Source of the DNA: Polytrichum commune
Lineage: Eukaryota; Streptophyta; Polytrichopsida; Polytrichales; Polytrichaceae
DNA length: 64,000 bases
Assembly: GCA_950295325.1 (NCBI GenBank)
Contig: OX485804.1
Coordinates: forward strand, 21,824,001-21,888,000
Reading direction: 5' to 3'
Both the position numbers and the translations under genes were made by a program. The notes below the pieces were generated by a model that searched no databases, was not told the origin of the DNA, and saw only the letters and a list, made by a program, of their open reading frames with translations. This document shows, one piece after another, positions 48,396-58,172 of the stretch; positions within the stretch are counted from its first letter, which is position 1; every line of letters begins with the position of its first letter.

Positions 48396-49969
48396 CTACT
48401 GTCGGTTCACATGACATTGTGAGGTCTGTGGTAATCCGACTCCAAAGGGTCCGTGGTATTCGGTATAAGCGGGATCTCCAGCTCGAAAGGCTCTCTGATC
48501 TTCTTCACCGCTACTTTTACCATTTGGTGACCTAAACAACGACTGATGACCTGCATTATTGTTATTATTGTTACTCAAAAAAGCAGACGCAGGGCTTAAC
48601 TTGAAAGGTTTAGGGGAGGGTTTAGGAGACTGGAAAGGTGCAGCTTTCCACAGATTGAAATCAAAACCACCTGCAGTTGATTTCTTCTCTGCGGAGAATG
48701 TCGGTGTTGTGCTTATGTGAGGAGTAAACTGAAATGGAGTTGCAGTACTTGGCCAGGTGGATGCTGAGAACGGTGGATAGCTGGATTTTATAGCTCCATC
48801 TAGAGGAACTGGTGAGTCGGGCTGGACGACACGGGTGTTGAAGGTATTGGATGTGGAGGTAGGAGAAGGTGCGGAAGGAGAAGGGTAAATTGGGGCAAGA
48901 ACTGGAGGTTGTGTTGTAGATGGATGCGAGGGGAATGGAGGAATTACAGTGGGGGAGGTACTGTTGGTGGTTGCTGCAGGTGTGGAGGAAGGGCGTGAAC
49001 GGATTTGAGAAGTTACTGCGGATCCTAAACTAATATCCTCTTGAGAAGAGATTGCTAGAGCCTCCAAAGCTTCTGCTAGTGCAGTTGGGTTACTTCCCTT
49101 CAAGGTTTGGTAGTCCTCACGGTTCACGAAACTTTTGAAATCTTTCTTAATTTGTTGCATGGCCGCTAGCTTTATGGCGTCGGAGTTGCAGCTCGCGGCG
49201 AGCTGCAAGAAAGAGATGGCGGTGTCTTGCGTGATGCTCTTTTTGATGTACTCCTCGCATACGGACTTTAGGGCATCGACCTCGCACTTATGGGCTGTGG
49301 CCATCAAATGCCCGGAGTACTTCTCCAGATCCTCCTCGCTCACTTCCGCGGTGTACAAAAAGTGCAGGAATGATTTGAGAATCTTCACTTGCATGTCTGT
49401 TTGCAAGTTTTTCGTCCCCCCCTCTGCTAACATAGCCTTGAACACCGGGGACTTGGACACCTACATTGTTGCATTTACCAACATGTTAGAATTTGTCACC
49501 AACCAATTTGTTACATAATTCCTTATAACATTCTCAAAGTGATAAAAAAGCTTCGAAACTTATAAGCACTGAGATGAGGGTAACTTACCAGAACTGTGCG
49601 GTGCGCATGGAGGATCTGTCCATCTTTCGTGGTTATTGTAACCGCTTCACCCTCCGGTCTGTCGGACAAAAGACTCTCATCCCACAACCTTAGAAATTGG
49701 AGTTGGCGCTTCAATGATCGCACCTCCTCAGCTAGTCCCTTGTCTTGCTCCAGAACGTCCCCCCATGATCCTTCCCTCTTGACCTTCCCAAGAAGGGTGG
49801 TGAGATTTTTGTTGCAATTCTGACACATGTGGACCATACAAGTCGAGTAGACTGGCACGCATGAGTTCGAAACGATATTGCTCGCCGAGAGTTGGACTAA
49901 TTTCTCTTTCCCCGTGTTCAGAACTCTTTTACAATATTCACATTCAGCGGAGAAAGGAGTGAACGTCAT
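48396..49969 (-). CDS. BTB/POZ domain protein with Cys-rich N-terminus
   Basis: Two exons, 49969-49589 and 49460-48396, phase 0, 481 residues. The BTB/POZ domain (about 108-215) is recognised from ITTKDGQILHAHRTVLVSKS, SPVFKAML, FLHFLYTAEV and HKCEVDALKSVCEEYI. Such proteins usually dimerise and often act as substrate adaptors for Cullin-3 ubiquitin ligases. N-terminal cysteines (CEYC at 10-13, Cys44, Cys49, Cys52, with C37 nearby) could bind zinc. A predicted coiled coil (EEVRSLKRQLQFLRL) precedes the BTB domain, the arrangement of Arabidopsis proteins like At4g08455, as I recall it. The C-terminal 200 residues are Ser/Pro/Thr-rich and disordered, with an Asn run. That tail is unusually long. 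The 5' leader probably has an intron. Confidence 0.85.
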
Positions 49970-50289
49970 GGTTAAGTGCTGCAGTCGTACGCAACTCTGA
50001 TGTTAATCCAAGTACCTGCAGAAATGCAATCAGAACAAGAATTAGGGAACATTAGTACTCGAATTATGTAAAAAATTGCTGAAAACATCACATACCTGCG
50101 TGCCAAGGAATAGAGTACTGTAAACTGATGGAGGCTGTGGAGATTATGATCCAAATGTCCTCCAGAAATCTACATGTCCTAGAACGAAATACTCGACAAA
50201 AACAGGGAACGATTTGCAAAGACTCATTGCGCGCGCACACAATTCTCGAAGAAAAACGCCCCAACCTGAAAGCCAAGAAACTCACTCCA

Positions 50290-52337
50290 TCAACTTAAAC
50301 GTAGACCCCTACACATCAAAATTTAAGAATTACTGGCATATCGTCCTATTGGTGCATGGAATAACTCGTTTGCTCCACACCTCTCCTCTATAGCCCCCTC
50401 CACGACTTATCTTAAATTAGAATTAACTTAGATTCTCATAGCTCAATCGTGTAGTTTCTTACGTAGATTTCTTCCCGATTTCTTAGTCCCGTACACATGA
50501 AACCCACAGAAAACCTCACATGCTGTATATAGATTGGATTATTAAAACCATCATCTCTACTTTTGTTTTTGATTCAACTAGAACCAAAACTCCGCACGGT
50601 GCGCGACCACGCACACACACCAACCCACGGAAAAATTTCACATAAGCCAGAGAGCCACGCAACAACAACTCACAAAAATATGAACCAAAATCCCACCACC
50701 ACTCAACATCCGAAACTCAAAGATCACGCCCGCCCACCAGCCAACATTCGGCCCACCCCAAAACCAGAATCCCACAGTTCACAATTGACAAGAGAAGTTT
50801 CTAGTACCTCAATCAGTCGCTTGAACACCAACACGCACCCAGACAAAACCCAACAACAAGAAAACGAATTTCCTCACTAAGTAGAATTGGTGACTTGGTG
50901 TCGAGAATAGGTGGACTGGGTGACGAGGAGGTTTAATGATTTGGAGGTATGTGTCAGGATGGTACTTATAGGCAATGGAGTCGGTGGCGTAGCTGCCACG
51001 CAGAGGCGTCACCCGTGGCTTGGGAAGTGGATGACAATCATCCAGACCTAGTCCCCTTCGCGAGGCTCGACGAACGTGGAGAAATGACTGAACGAATGAA
51101 CTATTACGTTCGTCTACCGACTTCGGAGCTCGTCCGGTGCTTTCCCGCCCTCTTATTGCTGGCGAGCCTCGGCTATGGCGGAATTTCGCGCGATTTTCCT
51201 GAATTCGAATTCGCGCCAACGTGGACTCGCTCTCTCTTATGAAGCGTCGCTCATAAGACATGGCCATCTTACCTTTCAGAATGTGCCCCGGTTTTGAAGC
51301 CATCTCTTGCTCACTTTGTTGTCGGAAACACTTTTCGGTGACAGTCTGCTTCGCCTTGTTTATTATCCGAGGAGCAATTCGAAACCCTAATGGTTGTAGT
51401 CCACATCGCAATTGCGGTGTGGTGGGTTCTATCCGGTGCCATTGTTTTGTGAGTAGGTTTGTTTCGGTATGGAGTGTTTGTGTACTCCGATCATTGCCAG
51501 ACATCGAAGATGAAGATGCTTGGTTTGGCTGAAATGAGTAGGTTTCGGAGGTGTATAGTTTTGCTGGAATGAATCGTATTTAGTTTCCATTTTTGCTATC
51601 ACCTCGTGAAAGCCGAGCTAGGCCGACGTGGTGATTAAATTCTCCTTTCCTTTGGTCGTGTCTGCTCGGAAATCTCTTTACTTCTTCTTTGTTGAATGTT
51701 CTTGTGAAATTTGGACTCAGGGTAGGTTACGAATATGTTACAATTGCGAACAGAATGACAATCCAATGCTGTTCTTGTTATTGACCTATGGCTGGAAATC
51801 TCTTAATGTGCTAAGAGCGTCTCGATCAAGACGCGAGTCCTGTTCTATACATGACTCAGATTATAATCAATTTCGTCATCTGAGGGCTCTATCCGCTGCC
51901 ATCGTTTTGTGGATAGGTTGGTTTCCGTACGGAGCCAGTAGGTATGGCGCGTTTGTGTACTTCAGTCATTGTCAGTCATTTTTTTAATATGGTTGGTTTA
52001 GCTGGAGTGAAGTGTGTTTATTTGCCATTTTACTACGAATGCTGAGGAACACCAAATTTTTCATTTAGGTGAATGTGGCGATGAAATTTGCCTTTCCTAT
52101 GGTCGTTTTTGCTAAGAAATTTCTCTAGTTCTTTTTTGCCAAATGCTCTCGTGATGTGTTGACATCAGTGCAGGTTACAAATTTGTTGCAATTGTATAGG
52201 AATGACAATTTGTTCTCGTTGACCCATTACTGGACTTCTCTAATTTCGCTATGATCGTCTCAAAGTGCGAGTCCCGTGCCACAGATGACTGAGATTATGA
52301 TCAATTTCGTCATCTGAGGGGTCCGGCGTCCTCCGCC
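50290..52337. promoter_or_regulatory. Divergent intergenic region between BTB and EXO5 genes
   Basis: The BTB gene is transcribed leftward and EXO5 rightward, so this holds both promoters. The 51421-52320 part is a tandem duplication. The antisense frame 50809-51504 (231 codons) has no recognised domain and overlaps the duplicated DNA, so it is not called. Start sites are not resolved. Confidence 0.45.
51421..52320 (+). repeat. Diverged tandem duplication (about 450-bp unit) upstream of EXO5
   Basis: Unit 1 starts near 51421 (GGGTTCTATCCGGTGCCATT) and unit 2 near 51883 (GGGCTCTATCCGCTGCCATC). Within both are ATTTTGC/AAATT blocks, TTCCTTTGGTCGTGTCTGCT versus TTCCTATGGTCGTTTTTGCT, GAATGACAAT, and ATCAATTTCGTCATCTGAGG at the end. 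A third junction falls at about 52316, immediately before the EXO5 start codon. Confidence 0.7.
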
Positions 52338-55300
52338 ATGACATTGATGGAGACCATAGTTGAGAGGCAAACGTCAGTAACCAAAAGCCAAATTCCTTTT
52401 GAGGTTGTAGACGATGATGAATATGAAGCTATTGAGGCGGCATTGCAGCGCGCTTCCTCTGTTCCACGTATTTTGCCACACGCGAATTCATATCCTCCGT
52501 CACTCCGCCATCAAGTGAGCCAGCCTCAACAACCGAAGCGATCCATAGCTGAGTCCTGTAACTCGTGGCTGGCTCAATGTTCAAATCATCGGCAAGCTCG
52601 CAGTTCTGATGATAAACAGATTGGATCCGTGCTCCTCCTTAAATCCGGTCAATCTGCATCTTGTGCAACTATTTCATGTGCAAGCATGTCGAAAAGCTCC
52701 GATTCTCTTGTTTTTAAGTACACTGCGGTTCAAGGCGAGACCACCCAGAGCTGCGGCTGTGACAAGGAAAATAAGTCGCATGATGGTCTTTCATTAAAAA
52801 AGTGTTCATGTGTACCATACTCGCATAATGCCTGCAAGAATATCAGGAGCACAGAGGATGGGGCAACGCCAAGGGCAGATGATGTGCAAGTAATTCAGGG
52901 AGCTACAGTACCAGCAGTCATGGACATCGAAGATGTGCCGGGTAATAAGAAAGATGGTGCGAAGAGGCAGACGGGAGATGGAGATGGCAGTGCACCGCCT
53001 CCTGAGCCGAAGCCAAGGTGCTTGTCCGTTACCGATTTCACAGCATTGGTAAGCAATTTCCTTCGGAAAGATGCAGGGTGAGATGCAGTTTAAGTAGTAC
53101 CTCAACTCTGACGCTGGACTAATATGCGGTTCCAGTGTCTAGGTGGTTCTAAATAACAGTCCAATTGCTTATTACTGTCCTGAAGCTCAAGGGTGGCTGA
53201 AATGGTGTGATTCAGACCCACTCTTTCTTTCGATGTTGCCAATGTTGCTTCATCTTCGAGTGGGTTTATGTGATCTTTCTTTCTCCTGAAGCTCAAGAGG
53301 ATTATGGAAAGTAAACAAGTCCTGTATTTTGTACATAGGAATGGTGTGAGAAGCAAGTGGAATTCACCAAGACATTGGGAAAGCCAAAGCAAACAGAGGC
53401 AATGAAAGCTGGCAGTGCTCGGCATGCTGAGCTCGAAGTAGAGGTGGGTCTCCTCGATGCAAGGACATCATGGCCTCCTATTATCTTGATAACACACCTA
53501 TTTGAAGAGAGTCTGTAGTGATATGTCATGCCAATTTATTTTCTCTGCTTTTGTTAAAGACATCAAACACAGTGGTTGCTTGTCATTCCCTTCCATGATG
53601 CACTTCAGGGTGTACAGAAAATAGAATTTCCTTAGGGTTCTACAAATTAGTCTATTGAGTTGTATGTTGCAACTTTGGGTGGAAGAGTGTTCATTTGTGG
53701 AGGTTTTTGCTGCTTTTGATGGCCTCCCTCATGGATGATGGATTCTCATTCTTGTCATATCCATTATAGGTCCTCAAAAAGGTTGAGGTGGAGATAACGT
53801 CTAAAGAAGATTCATGGGCAATGCGGCTGATAAATTTTATAACTGGAGCACGACAAATGCTAAGTGAAGGGATGACAAGGGAGTTGCCTGTGTAAGCATT
53901 CCTGACAGATTTGTTCCATGTTAGTTGCTGTCTGGGTGGTTTTCTATCAAGGACTTTCTGGATTTCAAATGATATCCTAATTCTAGCTGTCTTTGATCTC
54001 TATGCCTTGCCCTCCTTTCCAGTTTGAGTGGTAGCATTGACGATGTGATAGAGACTTATGTGGTGGAGTGCATTGTGAAAAATCTGCTGTCCTCCCATTT
54101 TAAGGTTGAGGGGTAATGGCTGTGACTAGGTTTTCCATGTTTAGCTCTGTAGTTCTCTGTGGTGCAGGGTGGGGTTGATTGAAGGAGCATGGGTGATTGG
54201 CATCATTGATGAACTCAAAATGTGTCAACTGGAAGGAGTGCATCGACCTCAGCTTATAGATACTAAAACCCGCAATAGGCCCACGCCCCCTTCAGCACCC
54301 CAGAAGCAAAATGGAAGGTACTACCTCTAATATGAAGGCAGATGATTTCTGGACTGGCTTTTGTGAATGGCAATGATTAGGTCAGTTTTTGTAATACTTG
54401 CATGTTTGCTAATGCATCTGATATGGACTTCTCAGGATGCAACTTATGGTTTATAAGTGTCTCTGGGATAATCTGGTAACAATGGGGGTTCCGTTTGATT
54501 ACTTCTTTGAGCACTTTAGGCTGCGTCCTGAGCATCTTCTCTCAAGTGATATCAGGGTCCATGCAGCAGAAGTTTTCCCTGATGCTGAGGTGAGTGGCAT
54601 ATCATTCATACTATGTTGACACTGGATTTTGAGGTTTCAGGAATAGTTTTTCTTTACCATCACTGTTTGCATTTATGAGGTTATGTGGTGTTTTAAATAA
54701 TGTCTTTCTGCAGGTGGAGAATCTGCGTGATGTATCTCGGATGTATTCTCAAGAGTGTATCTTGTTTCCGGAATCTCATGAATTGCTGCTCCTAAGGTAT
54801 CAGACATGCAGACCCTTACATGATGAACTGTTAAGAAAGTGCTAATGAAATTGTGAGGGGAAAAAGTGTGAGACAGTAGAGGCTGAGTTGGATCTGTTAT
54901 CTGACCAATGGTGAGGCAGTTTAAACTCCTATCTCTATCCTTCCTATGTATTTTCCATGTGAGGAAGCTGGAACATTGCTAGTTTTGAGTTGATTCTGGT
55001 GTTGGTGATTGGCAGATATGAGTGGCAAGCAGATCGATCATTGTTGGGTCAAGATGAGTTTTACATTGAACGAGAATGGTTGGATTTGAGGATAGGTTGG
55101 CACCTTGAGTTTTGGCACGGCTTAAGGGAACCAGCTTATGTTCCAGAGGATGAAACCTGGAAATGTCGATATTGTGCATTTGCTGAGCTATGCCCAGCTG
55201 TTCAAGCTCTAAGTCTAGGAACTGAACCAAAGAAAGTAGACCAAAACTCATCAGTACAGAAAAATCAAGGGTCGAAGGAGGTAGAGCAGAGCCCTCAGAT

Positions 55301-55694
55301 ACAGACATGTTTGGAGTCAAAGCAGGTAGAAGAGAGTCCTGTAATCCAGAGGAATCTGGAACCAAGACAGGTAGCCCCTCTAGTGCAATCATTTCCAGAA
55401 ATAAAGCAGGTAGATCAAGTTCCTCCAATACAAATATCTGAGGAGCCAAGGCAGGTTGATTGGACCCCTCCATTACAGATGCCTCAGAAGCCAAAGCAAG
55501 TAGATTGGAGCACTTCCAAACGAAGTGCTGAGAAGCCACAGCAGGTATTTTCGAGCTCTCGGGAGATCATTGATTTAACGATGGAGCCTGAGGAGCCAGA
55601 ACAAGTACACCGCAGGCCTTCGAAGCAAAACCCTTTGAAACCCATTGTTTCTAGTGGAATATTGAAATATTTCAAAAAGGAAACACTAAAGTAA
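52338..55694 (+). CDS. EXO5: Exonuclease V (EXO5) with extended tail
   Basis: Seven exons: 52338-53048, 53339-53443, 53770-53891, 54168-54317, 54436-54589, 54714-54796 and 55016-55694. All phases agree and give 667 residues. The family is a RecB-type single-stranded DNA exonuclease with an iron-sulphur cluster, acting in genome maintenance and, in some lineages, in organelles. Conserved parts visible: EWCEKQ (Cys240), AGSARHAELE (His266), GIIDELK (Asp327), LIDTKTR (Asp344, Lys346), QLMVYK (365-370) and the C-x2-C-x5-C cluster KCRYCAFAELCP (492, 495, 501). The core spans about 230-510. The N-terminal 230 residues are disordered. The C-terminal 155 residues hold about seven 13-16-residue repeats (KQVDxxPPIQ-like), a SUMO-interacting-type motif EIIDLTMEPEE (625-635) and GILKYFKK (656-663) at the end. 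Confidence 0.92.
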
Positions 55695-56540
55695 TTGGCA
55701 AGCTTACAGTGATTTATGTAATTTAGTAGATTTGAAGCAGCAGAAACCTGTTGACCTGCATCCCATTAGGAGGATTGGACTAGTTAATCCGACAATCATT
55801 ACATTGATAAGAGTTAGTTGAACTCACTCTGGATAACCAGGGACCGCCAGCTATGAATGGCCTAATGGCTGTGACCAAGATGTTGGAATTTGGAAGGGCA
55901 CTGATGAGTAGCAGCGTATGGAGTTAGTCAGCAAGAAGATAGCTTTGTGCTTATTCATGTGAGCTCATTTATTGAGATGGCCGCCCTTATCATATCAAGT
56001 TCATGACCTGGTAAACTGCCATTTTTCAGTCCTTTATGAACGTAGCTATACACTTATCCCATTGTCTTTCCCAAATTCTTCTGTTTGCGCAAATTTCAAA
56101 AAATGTGCATGTGTTTTTGTGTTGTTAACTTATCTTCTCTGTTCTTGTATGAGACAATGGGAGACTGCATTCAAATTATTTTATGTCAAGCCCTTCCAGC
56201 CTCCAGGCAGTACTGAGTAGCATCATGTGGAGTTTTGTCCTGTTACTGCAACATGCACATTGTCTGCTACAGTCTTGCAGGCATTTGTCAATATTATTTA
56301 GTGGTTGCATGTGCAAATCCTTGGAAGCTTTTAGGTGACTGGGCGCACTTTGTTGTCGATGGGATAATGAATGTGGTCAAGTTCTCTGACATTTCTCTCT
56401 GCACAGACAGTGCAGCATCCATCATCCAGAAGACTGTCACTAACTACTGTAGGTACCGCTGGACACTTTGTTTTGTCCTACTTTCTACCCAGTCTTGCGC
56501 GAGATTGAATCCTCCTTGAGATGTCTGGTCCAAGGAATAA
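55695..56540 (+). other. Probable EXO5 3' untranslated and flanking DNA
   Basis: This stretch lies between the EXO5 stop and the tRNA gene. It shows no open frame with a domain and no recognised repeat. A transcript end is not identified; no canonical AATAAA was noted close to the stop. Confidence 0.4.
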
Positions 56541-56542
56541 AC

Positions 56543-56554
56543 TATATATATAAA
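56543..56554 (+). promoter_or_regulatory. TATA-like element upstream of tRNA-Ala
   Basis: TATATATATAAA lies about 54 bases before the tRNA 5' end. Plant tRNA genes often have a TATA-like element upstream in addition to the internal A and B boxes, so this is a likely aid to Pol III transcription. Confidence 0.55.
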
Positions 56555-56607
56555 CCCTTCCCAGCATCTCGCGCACGTCTATCACAGGTCGGCCACCTTG
56601 GCCCAAT

Positions 56608-56680
56608 GGGGGTGTAGCTCAAATGGAAGAGCGCTCGCTTTGCATGCGAGAGGTACCGGGATCGATACCCGGCGTCTCCA
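56608..56680 (+). tRNA. tRNA-Ala (anticodon UGC)
   Basis: A complete 73-base cloverleaf: acceptor GGGGGTG pairs with CGTCTCC (with G-U pairs), D arm GCTC/GAGC, anticodon stem CTCGC/GCGAG around loop TTTGCAT (anticodon TGC), T arm CCGGG/CCCGG, discriminator A. There is no intron and no encoded CCA. The variable loop is short, as in class I tRNAs. Nothing suggests organelle origin, although a nuclear plastid insertion cannot be formally excluded without comparing plastid sequence. Confidence 0.95.
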
Positions 56681-56691
56681 ATCACCATCGC

Positions 56692-56697
56692 TTTTTT
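56692..56697 (+). terminator. Pol III T-run terminator
   Basis: Six T residues start 12 bases after the tRNA 3' end, the usual place and form of an RNA polymerase III stop. Confidence 0.85.
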
Positions 56698-56924
56698 CGT
56701 TCTTGGAGCCGAAGTTTGTATCAAGATGTAGAGGCAAGAATGTCCACTTATCTTTCTGCATAGCAGGTGGCTGTTTAAAAGAAATTAAAAGAATTTAATG
56801 AGAATCGAACATTTGTCTAGAGTGTGAACAAATTTTTATTTATTAAATTTGATTTTAAAAAATAAATCAATTCATGATGATGAGTTATGTTTTGAACAAC
56901 CCTTTTTTGGAGAGATTTAAGGAT

Positions 56925-57020
56925 TGAATATCAACCGCCTGGTTATTGGTTTTCCCATTCCCAACTGGTCAAACTCAATTGGTTCCTTGTCACACTCAAC
57001 TGGTTCATTTGAAACTAGCA
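56925..57020 (+). repeat. Dispersed CCGGTT repeat C, fragment
   Basis: Contains GGTTATTGGTTTTCCCATTC, AACTCAATTGGTTCCTTGTC and CTCAACTGGTTCATTTGAAA, collinear with the 3' part of repeat C at 17122-17296 but more diverged. Confidence 0.5.
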
Positions 57021-58172
57021 GCCGGTTCTCCCCATCCATTGTGCCAAGGGGGTTGGAGAAATGGTGTGGCAACCACAATGTGGTCTCGAAAAACAATAAG
57101 GGTTAAAACGGAGGACTAAGTTTCGGGTTTAGCCCAGGATTGTGCATTTCCTCAATGCCATGTTTTTTGGTTTCCACAAAAGTGGCCATCATTTCAGGTG
57201 GTAAACTGCTCGGAGATGAGAGAAAATGAAACAATTGCAAATTGCAATGCATGAGGCAGCAGCATAGTACTTCTTCAGTTTTAGCCGGGCATTTCCTTGG
57301 CTTTCTAAAGTAGTGATCATCAGTGAGTACATCTCAAGTGCAGATTGTACTCGTACTGAAAGTAAGGTCTTCTGCTTACAATTGTGCAATTGATCAAACT
57401 TTTAAGAGTGAATTTAACTGGAGTCCACCATACTCAACAAAAGCAGTTGTTGAGGACAGGGCAAGAGACAAGGTACCTACCATTCCTTATCTCCTGAAAT
57501 CATTTGTGTGGTGACAATGTCAATCTTGAGAGTCACACAACTTGGAAAGGGATCGTCAATCTATTCCAAATATATCAACTTTCAACAAAGTACAAAAACA
57601 CTGCATGTTCACCGTGGAGAAGTATAGTTCTACGTCCTGGCGCTTCTAAAGCGTTTACGCATTGAATTCCTATTGCTTCATTTTGATGCTGTATACCTTT
57701 CCAGCAAGTTTGGGTGTCTAGAATCGAGAGAGAAGGTTCGATTCTCACATTTTGATGAATTCGGTCGAATTCTATCTAGACCACATTGGGTGCCAACTTG
57801 GAACCTGTAATTAAAACATCAACTCACTTCAAGATCATACGCGGCAAGAGACTATTGGGGACAACAAAGGCGAGTAGCAAATACAACAGCCCTAATATCC
57901 TTGAAGCTGTGAATAATGATCTTGACCGACAAATAGAGAGTGGAGTGCTCAATCTGTTTCCAATTTCAATCTTCACCCAGTACACTTAAATGTTCACCGC
58001 TCAGCATTCTACTTTACAGAAGGGATTCTCTTGGAGAAAGCCCAGGAGTTCTCGACCAACTCTGAATCTACCTCAGCATACTCCTAACGCAGATTTGACC
58101 ACCGCTGTGCTACCTCGACAGAAATTCGTGCTCTAATAGAAAAAGGTCGGGCGGCAGAAGATGACTCATTCA
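57021..58172. other. Interval 3' of the fucosyltransferase
   Basis: No gene recognised. The part nearest 58172 is expected to be the 3' untranslated region of the leftward fucosyltransferase gene. Confidence 0.5.

Noticed and set aside
50809-51504. 231-codon open frame on the minus strand between BTB and EXO5
   Set aside because: No recognisable domain, overlaps the tandemly duplicated upstream DNA of EXO5, and its residue composition looks random. It is likely a chance frame.
54024-54110. Possible extra EXO5 exon (acceptor TTTCCAG before TTTGAGTGG)
   Set aside because: Its end phases do not fit the next exon, while joining 53891 directly to 54168 recreates the conserved RELPVVGLIEGAWVIG segment.
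56608-56680. Plastid-derived tRNA copy
   Set aside because: Upstream TATA element and downstream T-run fit a functional nuclear Pol III gene, and no plastid flanking sequence is visible.
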